Of a stretch of DNA of 64,000 nucleotides, positions 1-12,110 are shown piece after piece (the first letter of the stretch is position 1; each line of letters opens with the position of its first letter). The stretch comes from Amblyomma americanum (Eukaryota > Arthropoda > Arachnida > Ixodida > Ixodidae). The notes under the pieces are model-generated. The model searched no databases. It was not told the origin of the DNA and saw only the letters and a list, made by a program, of their open reading frames with translations. The stretch is from NCBI RefSeq assembly GCF_052857255.1, contig NC_135497.1, forward strand, positions 112,151,002 through 112,215,001. The letters run 5' to 3'. The position numbers and the translations under genes were made by a program.

Positions 1-1690
1 GTTCGAACTAACGAGTGTCGGCTGTGGAGACGAGCACTGTGAACACTGCACATCTTTGTTCCGCGCTTTACCGCATTCGAAGTGCTTGATATGGATCAGA
101 AAATTCAACTTCAGACGTACGCTTAGAGCTCTTCATTTGCCTTTATTTCCCTTTCCTTGTTGAGGCTTTTCTTTTCTGGCCTTACTTTTACAAGGGGGAT
201 ATTTGCGCGTAATGATTACCTGGTATGTCTTAGAACGCAAGTGCATTGCTTTTTAATTGGGGAATTTAGTACTTCCGTACAGATTCTTGAGGCTACTTAA
301 TACCATTCGCTGTCCACCTAGTGTAAGTTAGTGGCCTTTTTGTGCGGCAACCACCTGCTTACCATGACACCAAGGTGGAAAAAAAAAAACAATGTTGAAA
401 AATGCATGCGGCCACAAAACAGTTATCTAATCGGGACTAGGTTACCGAAAATTCTGTTTACTACAACCCTGTGGAGCCTAACTTCTTCCGATTAAATTCC
501 TCGCTTCAAATGCCTATTTCTGAACACGTTGGAGTAGAAAAGGAACCGCGACTTGAGGCAGGACTCCAGACAGAGAAGTGCAAGGTACGAGCGGTATTTG
601 AACTGCCCGTGCCGTCCACATTTCTCAAGTCACGGCTCCTTTTCGTCTCCAACATGGCGGCCCAACTGGCCCGATACTTCAGCCTTTTGAATTTCTCAAT
701 TCTTTTACGCATATCATTTCTCGCATCTTTGGCGCTTAGCTTTACAATTATTTCGCTCACTTACTGCCTTTATAAATCAGCGCCCCCCCCCCTTACAAAA
801 AAGAAAGTTTTATGCTTATCTACCTCCTCCGATCGTATGTTCACTTTCCCTTCTTCACTTCTTGCGAACACAACTCCACAGCTCATAGCTACAAAAGCTG
901 CTTCCGACAAGTTGGCTACGCTGCGGTGCACTCGAGTCATACAGCACAACAAACGCCACGGGTGCCACAACGAGAAAGAGGAGCACGCGGTCGTGCGATG
1001 GCTGAGCCACTCACATGAATAACAGTCGCGTTCACAGCTAGCTCTGTTCGGCTTTCCTGCTACTTTTCGTACCGTTAGATGATCGATAAATAACGCGAAG
1101 TCAGTAGGAACGCATAAGATCCAGACAGATTAGTGGAAAGGCAGAAGGTTAACCAGGCAATGCTCGGTTGGCTGTACCATGCACGTTGGGAGGGAAATAA
1201 AGGGAGCGAAAGAGAGAGAGGGGCGAAGAATGAAAAGTGAGTTCAGTTCTCAATGTGTAACATACGCATAAACTAGTAGGAAAGAAAGCTACGTGTTTGC
1301 AATTGTGATCTGCTGTAGAGCTGGCGCTAAAAGATTATCACCTTCACGGACATATAAATTTACAGACTTTGATTTACTCTGAAGACGTAAAAACAGGAGA
1401 GCGAAATTTAAAGCATCAACTTTGCGCTGGTTCATACCCTTCCAGATGTGATATCCGGTGATATCATCTAAAAACGCATGCTCAAGAGGACCTGAGATGC
1501 AGCCTTTTTTTTTCGTTTAATTTGGAGGTTTTTCTGTAGATGATCTATAACAACACATTCAATCCTATCCTTCTCCCACCAGAGGTCTCAAGGAGGAGGA
1601 AAGGAGGCCGCCACGTTTCGAGTTCGACAGCAGTGGCAAAATAGGAGAAGCGCGTACCTTTAAAACAATGAACGCAGGCAGCAAGCACAC
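1..1690. other. Intergenic stretch downstream of the snail gene, no gene seen
   Basis: No coding region is supported. The longest open frame (471-1022, plus) resembles no family I recognise and overlaps frames of similar length on the other strand. Short A and T runs occur, but no repeat family could be assigned. Confidence 0.4.
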
Positions 1691-1709
1691 AGTAAGGCTT
1701 AAAAAGTAG

Positions 1710-1715
1710 TTTATT
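1710..1715 (-). terminator. Probable polyadenylation signal of the snail gene
   Basis: On the minus strand this is AATAAA, the first canonical signal found after the snail stop codon at 2789. It is followed by a GT-rich stretch (CTTACTGTGTGCTTGCT, about 1683-1699), as expected for a cleavage-stimulating downstream element. Cleavage near 1690-1695 would give a 3' UTR of about 1.1 kb. An alternative ATTAAA lies further on at 1517-1522. This is inferred from motifs only. Confidence 0.45.
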
Positions 1716-2026
1716 GCTTTGTAAGCTATATGGCAATATGAACAGGACATTTTCTTCTTTTGTTCCAAAAGCAGTAAACACCACTGTGTAACAAACACAT
1801 ACACATGGAAGTCGCAGTGAGTGCTGTGTCAACAGTCTTAACTGGAAATGGCAACTGCTGTGACGGCGATACAATGGAAATGGCAACAGTTCTCCGTCAC
1901 AAACATGTGATAATGAGAAGGCTCATTCGCGACAAAAGTTCGTGTCTTGTTCACGTTCCACGAGTACAAAACAAAAATTCATGACTAGTCCTAACCGGAT
2001 GATCAAAAATATGGGTGAGCATATTG

Positions 2027-2034
2027 TATTTACA
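2027..2034 (-). promoter_or_regulatory. Pumilio-type response element in the snail 3' UTR
   Basis: The minus strand reads TGTAAATA, which fits the Pumilio (PUF) RNA-binding consensus UGUANAUA. It lies about 755 nt after the stop, inside the predicted 3' UTR. One 8-mer can occur by chance, so this is a candidate only. Confidence 0.25.
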
Positions 2035-2677
2035 GTTTGAAGTGAGCTCTTTGCTTTCGCGGAGAAAAGGAAAAAAAAAGTCGCGAAATCGCTGGGAAAA
2101 ACGCTTCACCACGCTCAGGCGGAGACATGCCAAGCACAGACTGGGAACTCGAGCGTTTACACAGAGCAAACGGCCAAACCAATTCTCCCCCGTTCCAAGA
2201 CCAGGTACCAGAAAAGAACAAAAATACTGAAGATGGCACTTTGGGATGCGGGCATACCACATGCAGCATAGTCTCATCCGCACACATGCCACTGCCCTCT
2301 GTGGAGAGTATGCAGGCTCCACAAAGCTACGGCGCTGGCCGAATTCGGTTCATCTGGCATGGCGGACGGACAAGAGGCGCCGAGCCTGCTTGGAAAGGGT
2401 GTGTGCATGCGGAAATGCTCTCTGGCAATTTGCGCAAGCCGAGCCTTACAGACTCGACAGAACTGCTAATAAGGCGGCCTCGGCGCCGAGAGGAGCAACC
2501 AACACATGAGGCCATGCCCGCAAGTGAGGTCACCGAGCCCGGCCCCTCGCAGGAAATGCAAGCCAGCTGACGAGCTCTCGCGAAGGGGACAATCTTTGGC
2601 AATGAATGGCTGTTACCCTTGCCCACGGCAAGAGAACGAGGAATCGAGACTCGAAACGAGGGAAAGGAAAGTGCGCT

Positions 2678-2687
2678 TAAATAAATA
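2678..2687 (-). promoter_or_regulatory. AU-rich element in the snail 3' UTR
   Basis: On the minus strand this is TATTTATTTA, two overlapping AUUUA pentamers, about 100 nt after the stop. A second, weaker element (TTATTTAT, about 2758-2766) lies only about 25 nt after the stop. AU-rich elements of this kind mark short-lived mRNAs, which suits a transiently expressed repressor. The surrounding UTR is GC-rich, so the AT islands stand out. Confidence 0.35.
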
Positions 2688-2788
2688 CGAGTCAACCCGT
2701 GGCACGAAGTTCCCCGGACCGTCCAATACCCGCGGACGCGACTAGAGTCTGTACATGTCATAAATAATGTGGCCTATACGGTGCGCAG

Positions 2789-3663
2789 CTAGGGCTTCGG
2801 CTGACTGCGGTTGAGAGCGGCGGCCGGGCAGCCACCGTCTTCGTGCTTGAGCAGCAGGGACATGCGCGAGAAGGTGCGGCTACACGACTTGCAGCTGTAC
2901 TTCTTGATGTCCGAGTGCGTCTGCAGATGGGCGCGCAGGTTGGAGCGGTCGGCGAAGGCGCGGCTGCAGTGCGGACACGCGAACGGCTTCTCCCCGGTGT
3001 GCGTCCGAATGTGGCCCTGCAGGAGCCAGGGCCGCGAGAAGGCCTTGCCGCAGAGCTTGCACTTGCAGGGGAGAGTGTGCGTGCGGATGTGCATCTTGAG
3101 CGCGCCCAGCGACGAGTAGTCCTTTTCGCAGTACTTGCACGAGAAGGACTTGCTCGTGGTGGCTGAGCAGTGGAACTGCCGGTGCTTGGACAGGCCGCTG
3201 TACGTGGAGTAACTGCGGTTGCAGCCGGTGCACGGGTACCGCGGCGCGTTCTCGGGCCGCCGCCGGGGCCGCTCGGGTGGAGCCGGAGAGCCTCGCGACT
3301 CCTTCTCGTCCGAGGAGGAAGAGGAGACGCCCGAGGACCAGGAGGGCACGACGGCGTCGCGCTGCGGCGGGCTCTGCTTGGCCAGCTCGCGAGGCGTCAG
3401 CGGGTGGCCGGCCACCAGCGGCGGGGGAACCAGGGGCGCGTAGTAGTCGGTCGCCGGCGGCACCGGGTACAGCGTGAGCGGCATGTAGCTGTGCGTCAGG
3501 TACGCCGGCTGATGCGGCCAGTCCAGCGGCCGGTCTCCCTTGGGAGCGATGAGCGCTACTCCCGGGGGCGGCGTGATGGCCACGGGCCGGTGGATGGACG
3601 GGTACTCGGGACGGCCGCTGGGCTTCTTCGCCTTCAGGCTGAGGTCGAACGGCCGTGCGATAT
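2789..3663 (-). other. sna: snail coding exon 2 (CtBP motif and five zinc fingers)
   Basis: On the minus strand the exon opens after a good acceptor: a pyrimidine-rich run ending in CTCTTCGCAG, then ATATCGCACGG. The two leading bases complete a split codon (G|AT, Asp65) left by exon 1, so the intron is phase 1. The exon is 875 nt and ends at the TAG at 2791-2789. The open frame crosses a GTG (3583) that could be mistaken for a start; it is an internal Val92. Confidence 0.93.
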
Positions 3664-4682
3664 CTGCGAAGAGAATGAACGCGCATCAGATCACGCACTG
3701 CCTGCCCATCTGGCACAGCAGCGCCGCATCCGCCTCTTGAGGCCGATGCGGCGCTGTCCAGCGGGGCACGACAAAGCATCAAAGCGCTTTAAAAATCGTC
3801 TTCATAACTAAGAAGCAGGCAGGAGCGTTATCTGCGTTTAGCCAGATGGGGTCGGAGCTCTGCTTTGTGCGGGTTCGCATTTACATTAGCGTGGTTGACA
3901 GCTCCCGCGAACCGCGGCAGTCACGCAGGGCTTTTCAGTGATAAACGGCCAACGGTTCAAAACCAGGTGCAAGGCGGTTGTCGGAGACGCCTTATCAAAC
4001 AGGTCCCGCTACCGACGGTTGCCTTCGCGGTCTGGTTCACAGGCCCTGTTATCGGACACCTGCTTACCCGACGCGCGACTCAACAACCGTTGTGTGCAAA
4101 CATTGCCGTGATTTATTGAGACAACTGCTGAGGACCCGACAACTTATCAGGACGCATGCTTCACTTCTACCCTTTGGTGTCTTGCGGCGCAGCTACCGAC
4201 TGCGACTAACATTCGGCGTTGACATCTGCACCGCGTAAAACATAACTTTGCCTCGTACATTCAGTAAAAGCAGCAAATCCTGGTTTAATAATGAGAATTA
4301 CATCAGCAGTTAGGCCTAGTAGTATATTTTAGTATTCAGTAGGAAGGCGGGAGTTTTCAGTCTGTGCCTGGTCAGGGCACACACAGAACACAGGTCCAGC
4401 CTTCCCCTGTCGCTCATTCGACACACGCCGTTGGAACTCAGAATAGTATGCTGTCACGTGCAGAGACTAGCGCAGCAGAATTCACTCACCAGGTACGCAG
4501 CCATCGGAGAGCGCAGGCGACAGGGCCAAGGGCACCCGCACTGCTGGCGGGGGCGACGTGCTGAGGTCCTCGGCTTCGACGGAGCCTTCATCGAGCCAGG
4601 GCCTCTTCACGAAGGCAACGGGCCGCGACACGGCGGCGGCTCCCGCGTTGACGTGTTTCTTGATGAGGAACGAACGCGGCAT
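2789..4682 (-). CDS. sna: Snail-family zinc-finger transcriptional repressor (two coding exons)
   Basis: The coding sequence joins exon 1 (4682-4490) and exon 2 (3663-2789), giving 355 residues. The start is ATG at 4682, because the protein then begins [12 protein letters not shown], the SNAG motif, which must be N-terminal to recruit co-repressors. Residues 69-75 read PFDLSLK, matching the PxDLSxK CtBP-binding consensus. A serine-rich stretch (about 172-182) and a basic, proline-rich linker follow. Five zinc fingers lie at about 209-229, 240-260, 266-286, 294-314 and 322-343, the last ending in Cys (C2HC). Fingers 2-5 carry the Snail signatures [33 protein letters not shown] and [14 protein letters not shown]. 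Family members are nuclear repressors that bind CAGGTG E-boxes and drive mesoderm formation, neural fate and epithelial-mesenchymal transition. Scratch is excluded by the finger sequences. Snail, Escargot and Worniu cannot be told apart without a tree. The gene looks intact. Confidence 0.95.
3664..4489 (-). other. sna: snail intron 1 (826 bp, phase 1)
   Basis: The donor reads CTG|GTGAGT (exon end 4490, GT at 4489-4488) and the acceptor CGCAG|AT (3664). Both match the GT-AG consensus and keep the frame. One CAGGTG E-box, the core that Snail proteins bind, lies in the intron at 3964-3969. Confidence 0.9.
4490..4682 (-). other. sna: snail coding exon 1 (SNAG domain)
   Basis: The exon has 193 coding nucleotides, 64 codons plus one base. 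It encodes the SNAG motif at residues 1-12, then KRPWLDE and AEDLS segments and a proline-rich stretch ending DGCVP. The open frame continues upstream only through a TTG codon, so ATG at 4682 is the first Met. The predicted 5' UTR (4683 to about 4952) is about 270 nt. Confidence 0.9.
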
Positions 4683-4867
4683 CTCGTCCAAGTGCGAACG
4701 CAGCGAAAGCAGGTAATCCGGGTGGTGCAGCAGTGCGCGTCGTCTACAGAGGCCTCCGCGTCGTCATGAAGACCGCGACGGACGACAGAGCGAACCTTCT
4801 GGCACGGAGCGCGCAACGAGTCTGGCCGCAAGCGCCACTCGCAGTGCTCTTTGAAGGCCCCCGGAGG

Positions 4868-4873
4868 CAGGTG
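4868..4873. promoter_or_regulatory. CAGGTG E-box in the snail 5' UTR
   Basis: CAGGTG, the preferred Snail binding core, lies about 80 nt downstream of the predicted start site. Snail-family autorepression through E-boxes near their own promoters is known in vertebrates. Here it is an inference from one 6-bp motif. Confidence 0.3.
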
Positions 4874-4976
4874 AAGGAAGTGGTGGCCCCCTCTCCCCTT
4901 CCGCCCTCGCCCGCCCTGCCAAAGCGCCCCGCGAGCAGAGCAAAAGAAAAGCGAAAACGACGCAAAGAGCGGGAAG

Positions 4977-4983
4977 CTTTATA
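4977..4983 (-). promoter_or_regulatory. TATA box of the snail promoter
   Basis: The minus strand reads TATAAAG within TTTTATTTATAAAGC, an AT island in GC-rich DNA. Placing it at about -31 puts transcription start near 4950, about 270 nt upstream of the ATG at 4682. No clear initiator motif is visible there. Confidence 0.5.
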
Positions 4984-5032
4984 AATAAAAGGGCCCCCGC
5001 CGCTCGCCCCCTCCCTGCCGCCGGCAGAACCG

Positions 5033-5119
5033 CCAATGGGAAGCGCGCTGGATCGACCAATGGCGCTCTGCAGTTGGCTAGAGCTAAGGCGCGATTAGCG
5101 AACGTCCCGAGCTTATTGG
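5033..5119 (-). promoter_or_regulatory. Cluster of three CCAAT boxes upstream of snail
   Basis: CCAAT pentamers occur at 5033-5037 and 5057-5061 (inverted relative to the gene) and at 5115-5119 (same orientation as the gene). They lie about 80, 105 and 165 bp upstream of the predicted start. This spacing is typical of NF-Y-bound proximal promoters. With the TATA box it supports the promoter placement. Confidence 0.45.
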
Positions 5120-5129
5120 CCGTCCCAGC

Positions 5130-7000
5130 GGCCCAGCTTTGGTCCTCGTGGTCGAGCTGGAGCCACTCTGTCGCTTCCCTGCAGCGCGCCTTTGATGCCG
5201 CCCGTAGCGCGGCGGCGCTTCTGAGCGATCGTTAATGGTACGCGACGCCTCCGCGGCACGCGCCGGACGAAGGGGCGACCACGCGCACCGCGGCCCATGC
5301 TCTCGCTACGGCGTCACACTGCGTGCTGCATCTGAAGCTGTCCAGTGTCACTTTCATCTGGGAAAGAGATACAAGAGACACGCAGCGAAGGGTGTGCAGT
5401 CCTCAGGAAGCGCAAATGTGCCCCACAAGAACGCGGTCATTCGGTGAATACCGAAGCCTGCAGATGCCTTGCCAAATATATTCGAAATCCGTTACTTGTT
5501 CAGCGTGCCTGCAGTCGCTTCAGCCACGGGGAAGAAGCTCTATTAGAACTGAAGCACTTTTACGCATCAAAGCAATACAACCGGAATATGAGGCTCGTCG
5601 GAGTAGAGGGCCCCGATCAGCTACGGCCCTCCCCAGCAGCCTTTTAACGAGCACCGGAATATCGCAGCACAGGCGTTCCTGCTTCAAGCTTCCGCCGATG
5701 TGCGCCCGCCGGCGTTAGGAACCGGACTTGTCAACTTGTGCTGAGCAGAAGAATGCATTAGTTGCTCCACTGTTTTCACTGCATCGTGAACACTGCGAGC
5801 CGCAGTGAACGTTGCGGAAGTTATCCTTAACGCTCAAGTACGCAACTAATTTCCCAGAGTGCCAGAGTGCCGTCCCTCTCAGAATAGAACATTAATTATT
5901 CATTCTGCTAAGGCGCGCGCGCACACACGTACGCAAACACGCACGCACGCACGCACGCACGCATGCATGCATGCAACAAACTATATACCGCAGAATTATA
6001 CAAACAGGAGCGGAAGAGAATCGGAGTACATGTCTGAACGACCGCAAGCTGTGAACAAGGTCTTCAAACTTGAGTACAGACGCAAAGGAAAAAGCTGGAA
6101 AGAAATGTGATCACAAAACAAAAATAGCGTCGCTCTCAGTATCCGAAGTATAGCGACCGAGATTAACCTAAAAAGGAGCCTTCTGAGGGAGAAATATCTT
6201 CCATCAATTCATAATCATGGGTCCAAAATTATCCACTTTGCGCGCATGGGCATTACGTTCCTCACGCGGCCAGAGAAGCCGCAACAACTTCTATACCAGC
6301 GGGCGTATCTGCCTCGCTTTAAGAACAGGCCTTTGGGATGCCGACCACGCAGGGAGCTGCAGAGAGTCAGCCACTGTCTGTATTCACAGCGGTTAATCAA
6401 CGTAGTGAATTGTCAAGAGCTATGCCACCCTGAGAACCGGCATCTCATTGAGTGATAGTTTATGCTAAAACGAGAATCAAGCAATGCTATTTTTTTTAAT
6501 GATTTTCAAGCACATTTGTGTCATTCATATAGAATGCGCGTATTCATTTGCCAATTTGATGGTTCGTTTATAATTCTTAAGTTTATTCCGAATCAAGGAC
6601 GGCTGTACTTTTGAAACAATGAGTGCGGCAACCAAACGGTCCCTGCTGCATGCAATTTGTAACGAATCAAGCGGAGTTGGCATTTCTTTTGTTTTTCTTT
6701 TTTCGAATGTGTAACTGGCCAATCTGGACCGTGCTACGCGGTGTCCTGAAAACAAGGCCTCGGAGTGGGGGTGAATGCTTGTTATAAACTGTTGACATTG
6801 CCCTTATGACGAACTAAATAAATTGTAACCAAATGCCCGCATAATTTCTTTCCTTTTAAGGTTCTTAAGTTTTTTTTTTCTATACATCACTGTTACAAGT
6901 ATAACGCAAACAGTCCGATAGCGAAGTTCTAGAGCTTGTCACTGTTTTCATTCCCAGCCGACGAGTTTATTCTATACAGTAACGCCCCCTGGTATAACCG
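5130..7000. other. Intergenic stretch upstream of snail, no gene seen
   Basis: No supported coding region. A GCAC/GCAT-type microsatellite lies at about 5913-5978 (alternating CG, CA, CGCA and TGCA units). The rest is unique-looking DNA that may hold regulatory sites of the snail gene. Confidence 0.35.
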
Positions 7001-7007
7001 CTCGTTA
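6997..7007. repeat. Target-site duplication of the RTE LINE (left copy)
   Basis: ACCGCTCGTTA here is repeated exactly at 10179-10189, on the far side of the LINE. The 11-bp direct repeat marks both ends of the insertion. Confidence 0.85.
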
Positions 7008-7008
7008 T

Positions 7009-7071
<63 letters not shown>

Positions 7072-7073
7072 TA

Positions 7074-7925
7074 CTACACCCACTGCAGGGCAAAGGCCTC
7101 TCCCATGTCTCTCCAATTAACCCTATCCTTTGCCAGCTGCATCCACCCTTTGCCTGCAAACTTCTTAATCTCATCCGCCCACCTAACCTTCTGCCGCCCC
7201 CTGCTGCGCTTATTTTCGCTTGGAATCCACTCCGTTACCCTTAATGACCAGCGGTTATCTTGCCTTCGCATTACATGCCCTGCCCAAGCCCATTTCTTTC
7301 TCTTGATTTCGACTAGGATGTCATTAACCCGTGTTTGTTCCCTCACCCACGCTGCCCGCTTCCGGTCTCTTAACGTTACACCTATCATTTTTCTTTCCAT
7401 AGCTCGCTGCGTTGTCCTTAACTTAAGCTGGACTCTTTTCGTTAGCCTCCACGTTTCTGCCCCGTAGGTGAGTACCGGTAAGATTAAGCTGTTGTACACT
7501 TTCCTCTTGAGGGAAATTGGTAAACTGCCACTCATGATCTGCGAGAATTTGCCATATGCGCTCCACCCAATTCTTATCCTTCTAGTTATCTCCCTCTCAT
7601 GATCCGGATCAGCTGTCACTACCTGCCCTAAGTAGACGTATTCCGTCACAACTTCTAGGCTCTCGCTGCCAATTGTGAACTGTTGTTCCCTTGCTAGGCT
7701 GTTGAACATTACCTTGGTTTTCTGAATGTTAATTTTTAGACCCATCGATCTGCTCTGCCTTTCTAACTCGTTGATCATGATTTGCAGTTCACCTCCTGAG
7801 TGACTCAGCAAGGCAACGTCATCAGCAAATCGCAGATTATTTAGGTATTCTCCATTTATTCTTATTCCCAACTGTTCCCAATTCAGGCCTCGAAATACCT
7901 CCTGTAAACATGCGGTGAACAGCAT
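7074..7925 (-). pseudogene. RTE LINE reverse transcriptase, C-terminal part
   Basis: This frame carries FADDVALL, the catalytic aspartates of reverse transcriptase (motif C, codons at 7829-7806). Just upstream in the same frame is RQGDTISP (motif B). The thumb region follows ([11 protein letters not shown]) and then a basic C-terminal tail with GHVMRR and RGRQKVRW, typical of RTE proteins. It belongs to the same protein as the upstream frame at 8134-8629, but the TA expansion puts it out of phase. The frame ends at TAG 7076-7074. Confidence 0.85.
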
Positions 7926-8013
7926 TGGCGAGATAGTGTCTCCTTGCCTGACGCTCTTCCTTATTGGAATTTTATTGCTGACTTTATGCAGGACTATAGT
8001 AGCTGTGCAGTTG

Positions 8014-8710
<697 letters not shown>

Positions 8711-8713
8711 GCT

Positions 8714-10123
8714 CTAATTACATTGGCTACTGTACAGGTCTGTGTAGAACTCTTCGGCTACGTTAACTATCTTATCCATATTGCTGATGACATTGCTATG
8801 CTTGTCTCTTAATGCATACATTTGGTTTTCACCTATGCCTAGTTTCCTCTTCACTGTTTTTAGGCTACCTCCGTTCTTTAGAGCATGCTCAATTCTCTCC
8901 ATATTAAACTTCCTTATGTCGGCTACCTTGCGCTTATTTATTAACTTTGATAGCTCCGTTAGTTCTATTCTATCGGTAGGGTTAGACGCCCTCATGCTTT
9001 GGCGCTTCTTAATCAGATCTTTCGTCACCTGAGATAGCTTCCCGGTATCCTTTCGAACTGTCCTACCGCCTACTTCTACTGCGCACTCCGTAATTATTGA
9101 TGTCAGGTTATCGTGCATTGAATGAACATCAAGATCGTCTTCCTCAGTTAAAGCCGAGTATCTGTTTTGCAGCGCTATCCTGAACTCCTGTGCTTTCCCT
9201 CTTACGGCTAACTCGTTAATGGTCTTCTTCTTCGCTAGCTTCTTCCGTTCCCTCTTCAAGTCTAAGCTAAGTCTAGACCTTACCATTCTGTGGTCGCTAC
9301 AACGCACCTTTCCGAGGACGGCCACATCCTGAATGATGCCAGGTTTAGCGCATAGTATGAAGTCGATTTCATTTTTAGTTTCACCATTGGGGCTCTTCCA
9401 GGTCCACTTCCTGTTTTCTCGTTTGCGGAAGAAGGTATTCATGATCCGAAAATTATTTCTATCCGCGAATTCGACTAATAACTCTCCCCTGCTATTTCTA
9501 GAGCCTATCCCATAGTCACCTACCGCGTGGTCGTCAGCCTGCTTCTTGCCCACCTTCGCATTGAAGTCGCCCATCAGTACAGTGTACTGCGATTTTACTC
9601 TATTCATTGCTGATTCTACGTCCTCATAGAAGCTTTCAACGGTCTGGTCATCATGGCTGGATGTGGGTGCGTAGGCCTGCACCACTTTCAGCTTGTACCT
9701 CCTATTCAGCCTAATTACTATAGCTGCTACCCTCTCGTTGATACTATAGAGCTCCTCTACGTTGCCAGCTATGTCCTTAATAATGAGGAATCCCACACCT
9801 AGTTCTCGTCTATCCTCTAACCCGCGATAGCACAATATGTGTCCGTCCTTTAGTGCTGTATACGCCTCACCGGTCCTCCTAACTTCGCTAAGCCCTATCA
9901 CATCCCATTTAATTCCCGCTAGTTCCTCGAACAGCACTGCTAGGCTAGCCTCACTAGCTAAAGTTCTAGCGTTAAACGTTGCCAGGTTCAGATTCCAATG
10001 GCGGCCTGTCCGGAGCCAGAGATTCTTAGCACCCTCCGCTGCGTCACAGGTCTGACCGCCGCCGTGGTCAGTTGCTCTGCAGCCGCTGGGGACTGAGGGC
10101 CGAGGGTTAATTGGTTTGATCAT
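8714..10123 (-). pseudogene. RTE LINE apurinic-type endonuclease region
   Basis: This 469-codon frame starts at ATG 10123. It carries the endonuclease motifs in order: FNAR (about 50-53), GLSE with catalytic Glu80, QAYAP (149-153), GDFNAK (185-190), TWKSP (241-245), IDFIL (253-257) and the catalytic SDHRMV (276-281). Residues after about 290 form the basic, helical linker to the transcriptase. The enzyme nicks target DNA to prime reverse transcription. A premature TAG at 8716-8714 ends it after DLYSSQCN; reading through gives the transcriptase. Confidence 0.88.
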
Positions 10124-10178
10124 AGAAGGTTGTAGCCAAGTACTACACCAGGGTGGCCAAATCCTGCTCTGGTGAGAG

Positions 10179-10189
10179 ACCGCTCGTTA
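10179..10189. repeat. Target-site duplication of the RTE LINE (right copy)
   Basis: Exact copy of the 11-bp ACCGCTCGTTA at 6997-7007. Confidence 0.85.
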
Positions 10190-11898
10190 AACCATCCATC
10201 TAACAAAAACAAAAAGAAGCGTTTTGCCTTTAGGGCTAAATGTTCCCTGGAACCTGCACACTGTTCATCATGTTCATCGCTTCCCTCCGCAGTCATACTC
10301 GCCGAGTCAGCATGCCGTATATACTATATCGTCAGACGACAGCGCGCTTACGCTCATTCTTGACACAGACAAGAATACTGGGATGCCCTAGCTGCTTTCA
10401 CCTCACACGTGCATAAAAGACCTAATACATTTCCAAAATGTAATAACTAACTTTTTACTCTATGGTGTCTTTACCTCCCTCTTCTTTGTTTTCAAGTTTG
10501 AGTTGGTTGACGTCTTTGTCGTTTTGATTTCGGTCCTTAATAGTACATATAAATATTGTGTTGTTTTTTCATTGTTGTTCACTCCAATTTGTTGTAATTT
10601 TCTGCCCCTTCCTTCTGAAATGTGCATGCACATGCATCCTGAGGGAAAATTTACTTAATTAACAGAGAACTACGAAATTCAAAAGTTCATTTACGTTTGC
10701 TGCATGGTAGTTCGCGCATGCGCCCCTTGAAATGGGAAGCACCCGACAGCGCGCTTCACTGTCGCATCGCGCATGCAGCGTTACGCGGCCATCATTTTTC
10801 TTTTTTTTTTGCTACGCGATCGCATCTGTCGCGTCATATCAGCACTTTATAAGGGGGAGGAGAGGAGCGCGAAGGCCTCAGAAGAGCAAAGAAAAAAGGA
10901 CGAAACAAAATAGACGAAAACTTTTGACCACTAACGATGAGTTCAAGGCATCTTCGCACAACTTACACTTAAATAAGATATTCTCCCTTCGATTTTGAAA
11001 GGTGGCTTCTGGCACTGCACGACTTGAGCGCATACAGCGGTGATCGAAGACAGGGGCTCTAACGGCGCAAAATCCGTCATAAGGCGGGTTCCTGGCGAGA
11101 GTCTGGTATCTATATAGATGTGTACGCCTGAAGCCTCAGCGAGGCGGGCAGGTGGGCACGGGATGCTGGCGGCATTTTGGAGGCAGCGGCATTTGATGCT
11201 GCACGCAGGAGACGACGTGGGCTTATGTGTTACGTTACGCATATATCTATCTATCTGTAATTTGAAGAGCAAGCGCCTTCGTAAATTTTGACTACAAGCA
11301 CCATGGTACGCACGCGCTGTGAATCAGCCATTTTACGGTGATCGCTCGCACGGTGTTTTGGAATTGAGATATCAAGGTGGTGCTAGTGGCCATACGATCT
11401 TACAGCCAGGTGTCGGTAGTACGGTGCGACTAAGCGTAGCTTCCAATGTAAGGGTCGCCCAAAATACAAGTAATTTTTGCATTTCGTTTCTACGAATCGG
11501 AGCTAGACTGCAGTGAAGCTTTTTTTTCTGCTCTAACATTTTGCCTATTTTTCGCGTGACTGCTCACCCGCGACTTGCCGAATAAACTGCTCTATATATA
11601 GTCGGATACAATAAAAAACGAAGCGGCAGACACCCCTCGAAGGAGGCGCGCCAGCCAATGGAGGCGACTGATTTGAACGACGGTGCGGTTTTCTCCCAAT
11701 TCGCGGAGTCACCGTAGAGCCACCTTCGACGTCACGCTAGGGAATAACGAGACGTGATGAGAAACAGTCGATGCCGTTGGCTAGTGGGCCTCCTTTGAGG
11801 GTTGTTTGCCGCTTGGTTCTTGAATTGTATACGGTCGTCGTAACAGACATGCAAGGGCCGGTCGTACCTAGCAGAACCTCGCAGTTTTGCGAGCTCCG
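10190..11898. other. Intergenic stretch, no gene seen
   Basis: No supported coding region and no repeat family recognised. The DNA contains short A/T runs and a short TATC repeat near 11240. Confidence 0.35.

Positions 11899-12110
<212 letters not shown>

Noticed and set aside
471..1022. 183-codon plus-strand frame
   Set aside because: No family likeness, mixed composition and overlapping frames of similar length on the other strand.
2880..3782. 300-codon minus-strand frame over the zinc-finger exon, and plus-strand frames of 100-213 codons there
   Set aside because: Out-of-frame shadows of the GC-rich snail exon; the true frame has five zinc fingers.
7020..7070. (CAG)n/(CTG)n run considered as a polyglutamine exon or CRISPR-like array
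   Set aside because: It is the 3' tail of the RTE LINE, right after its stop codon.
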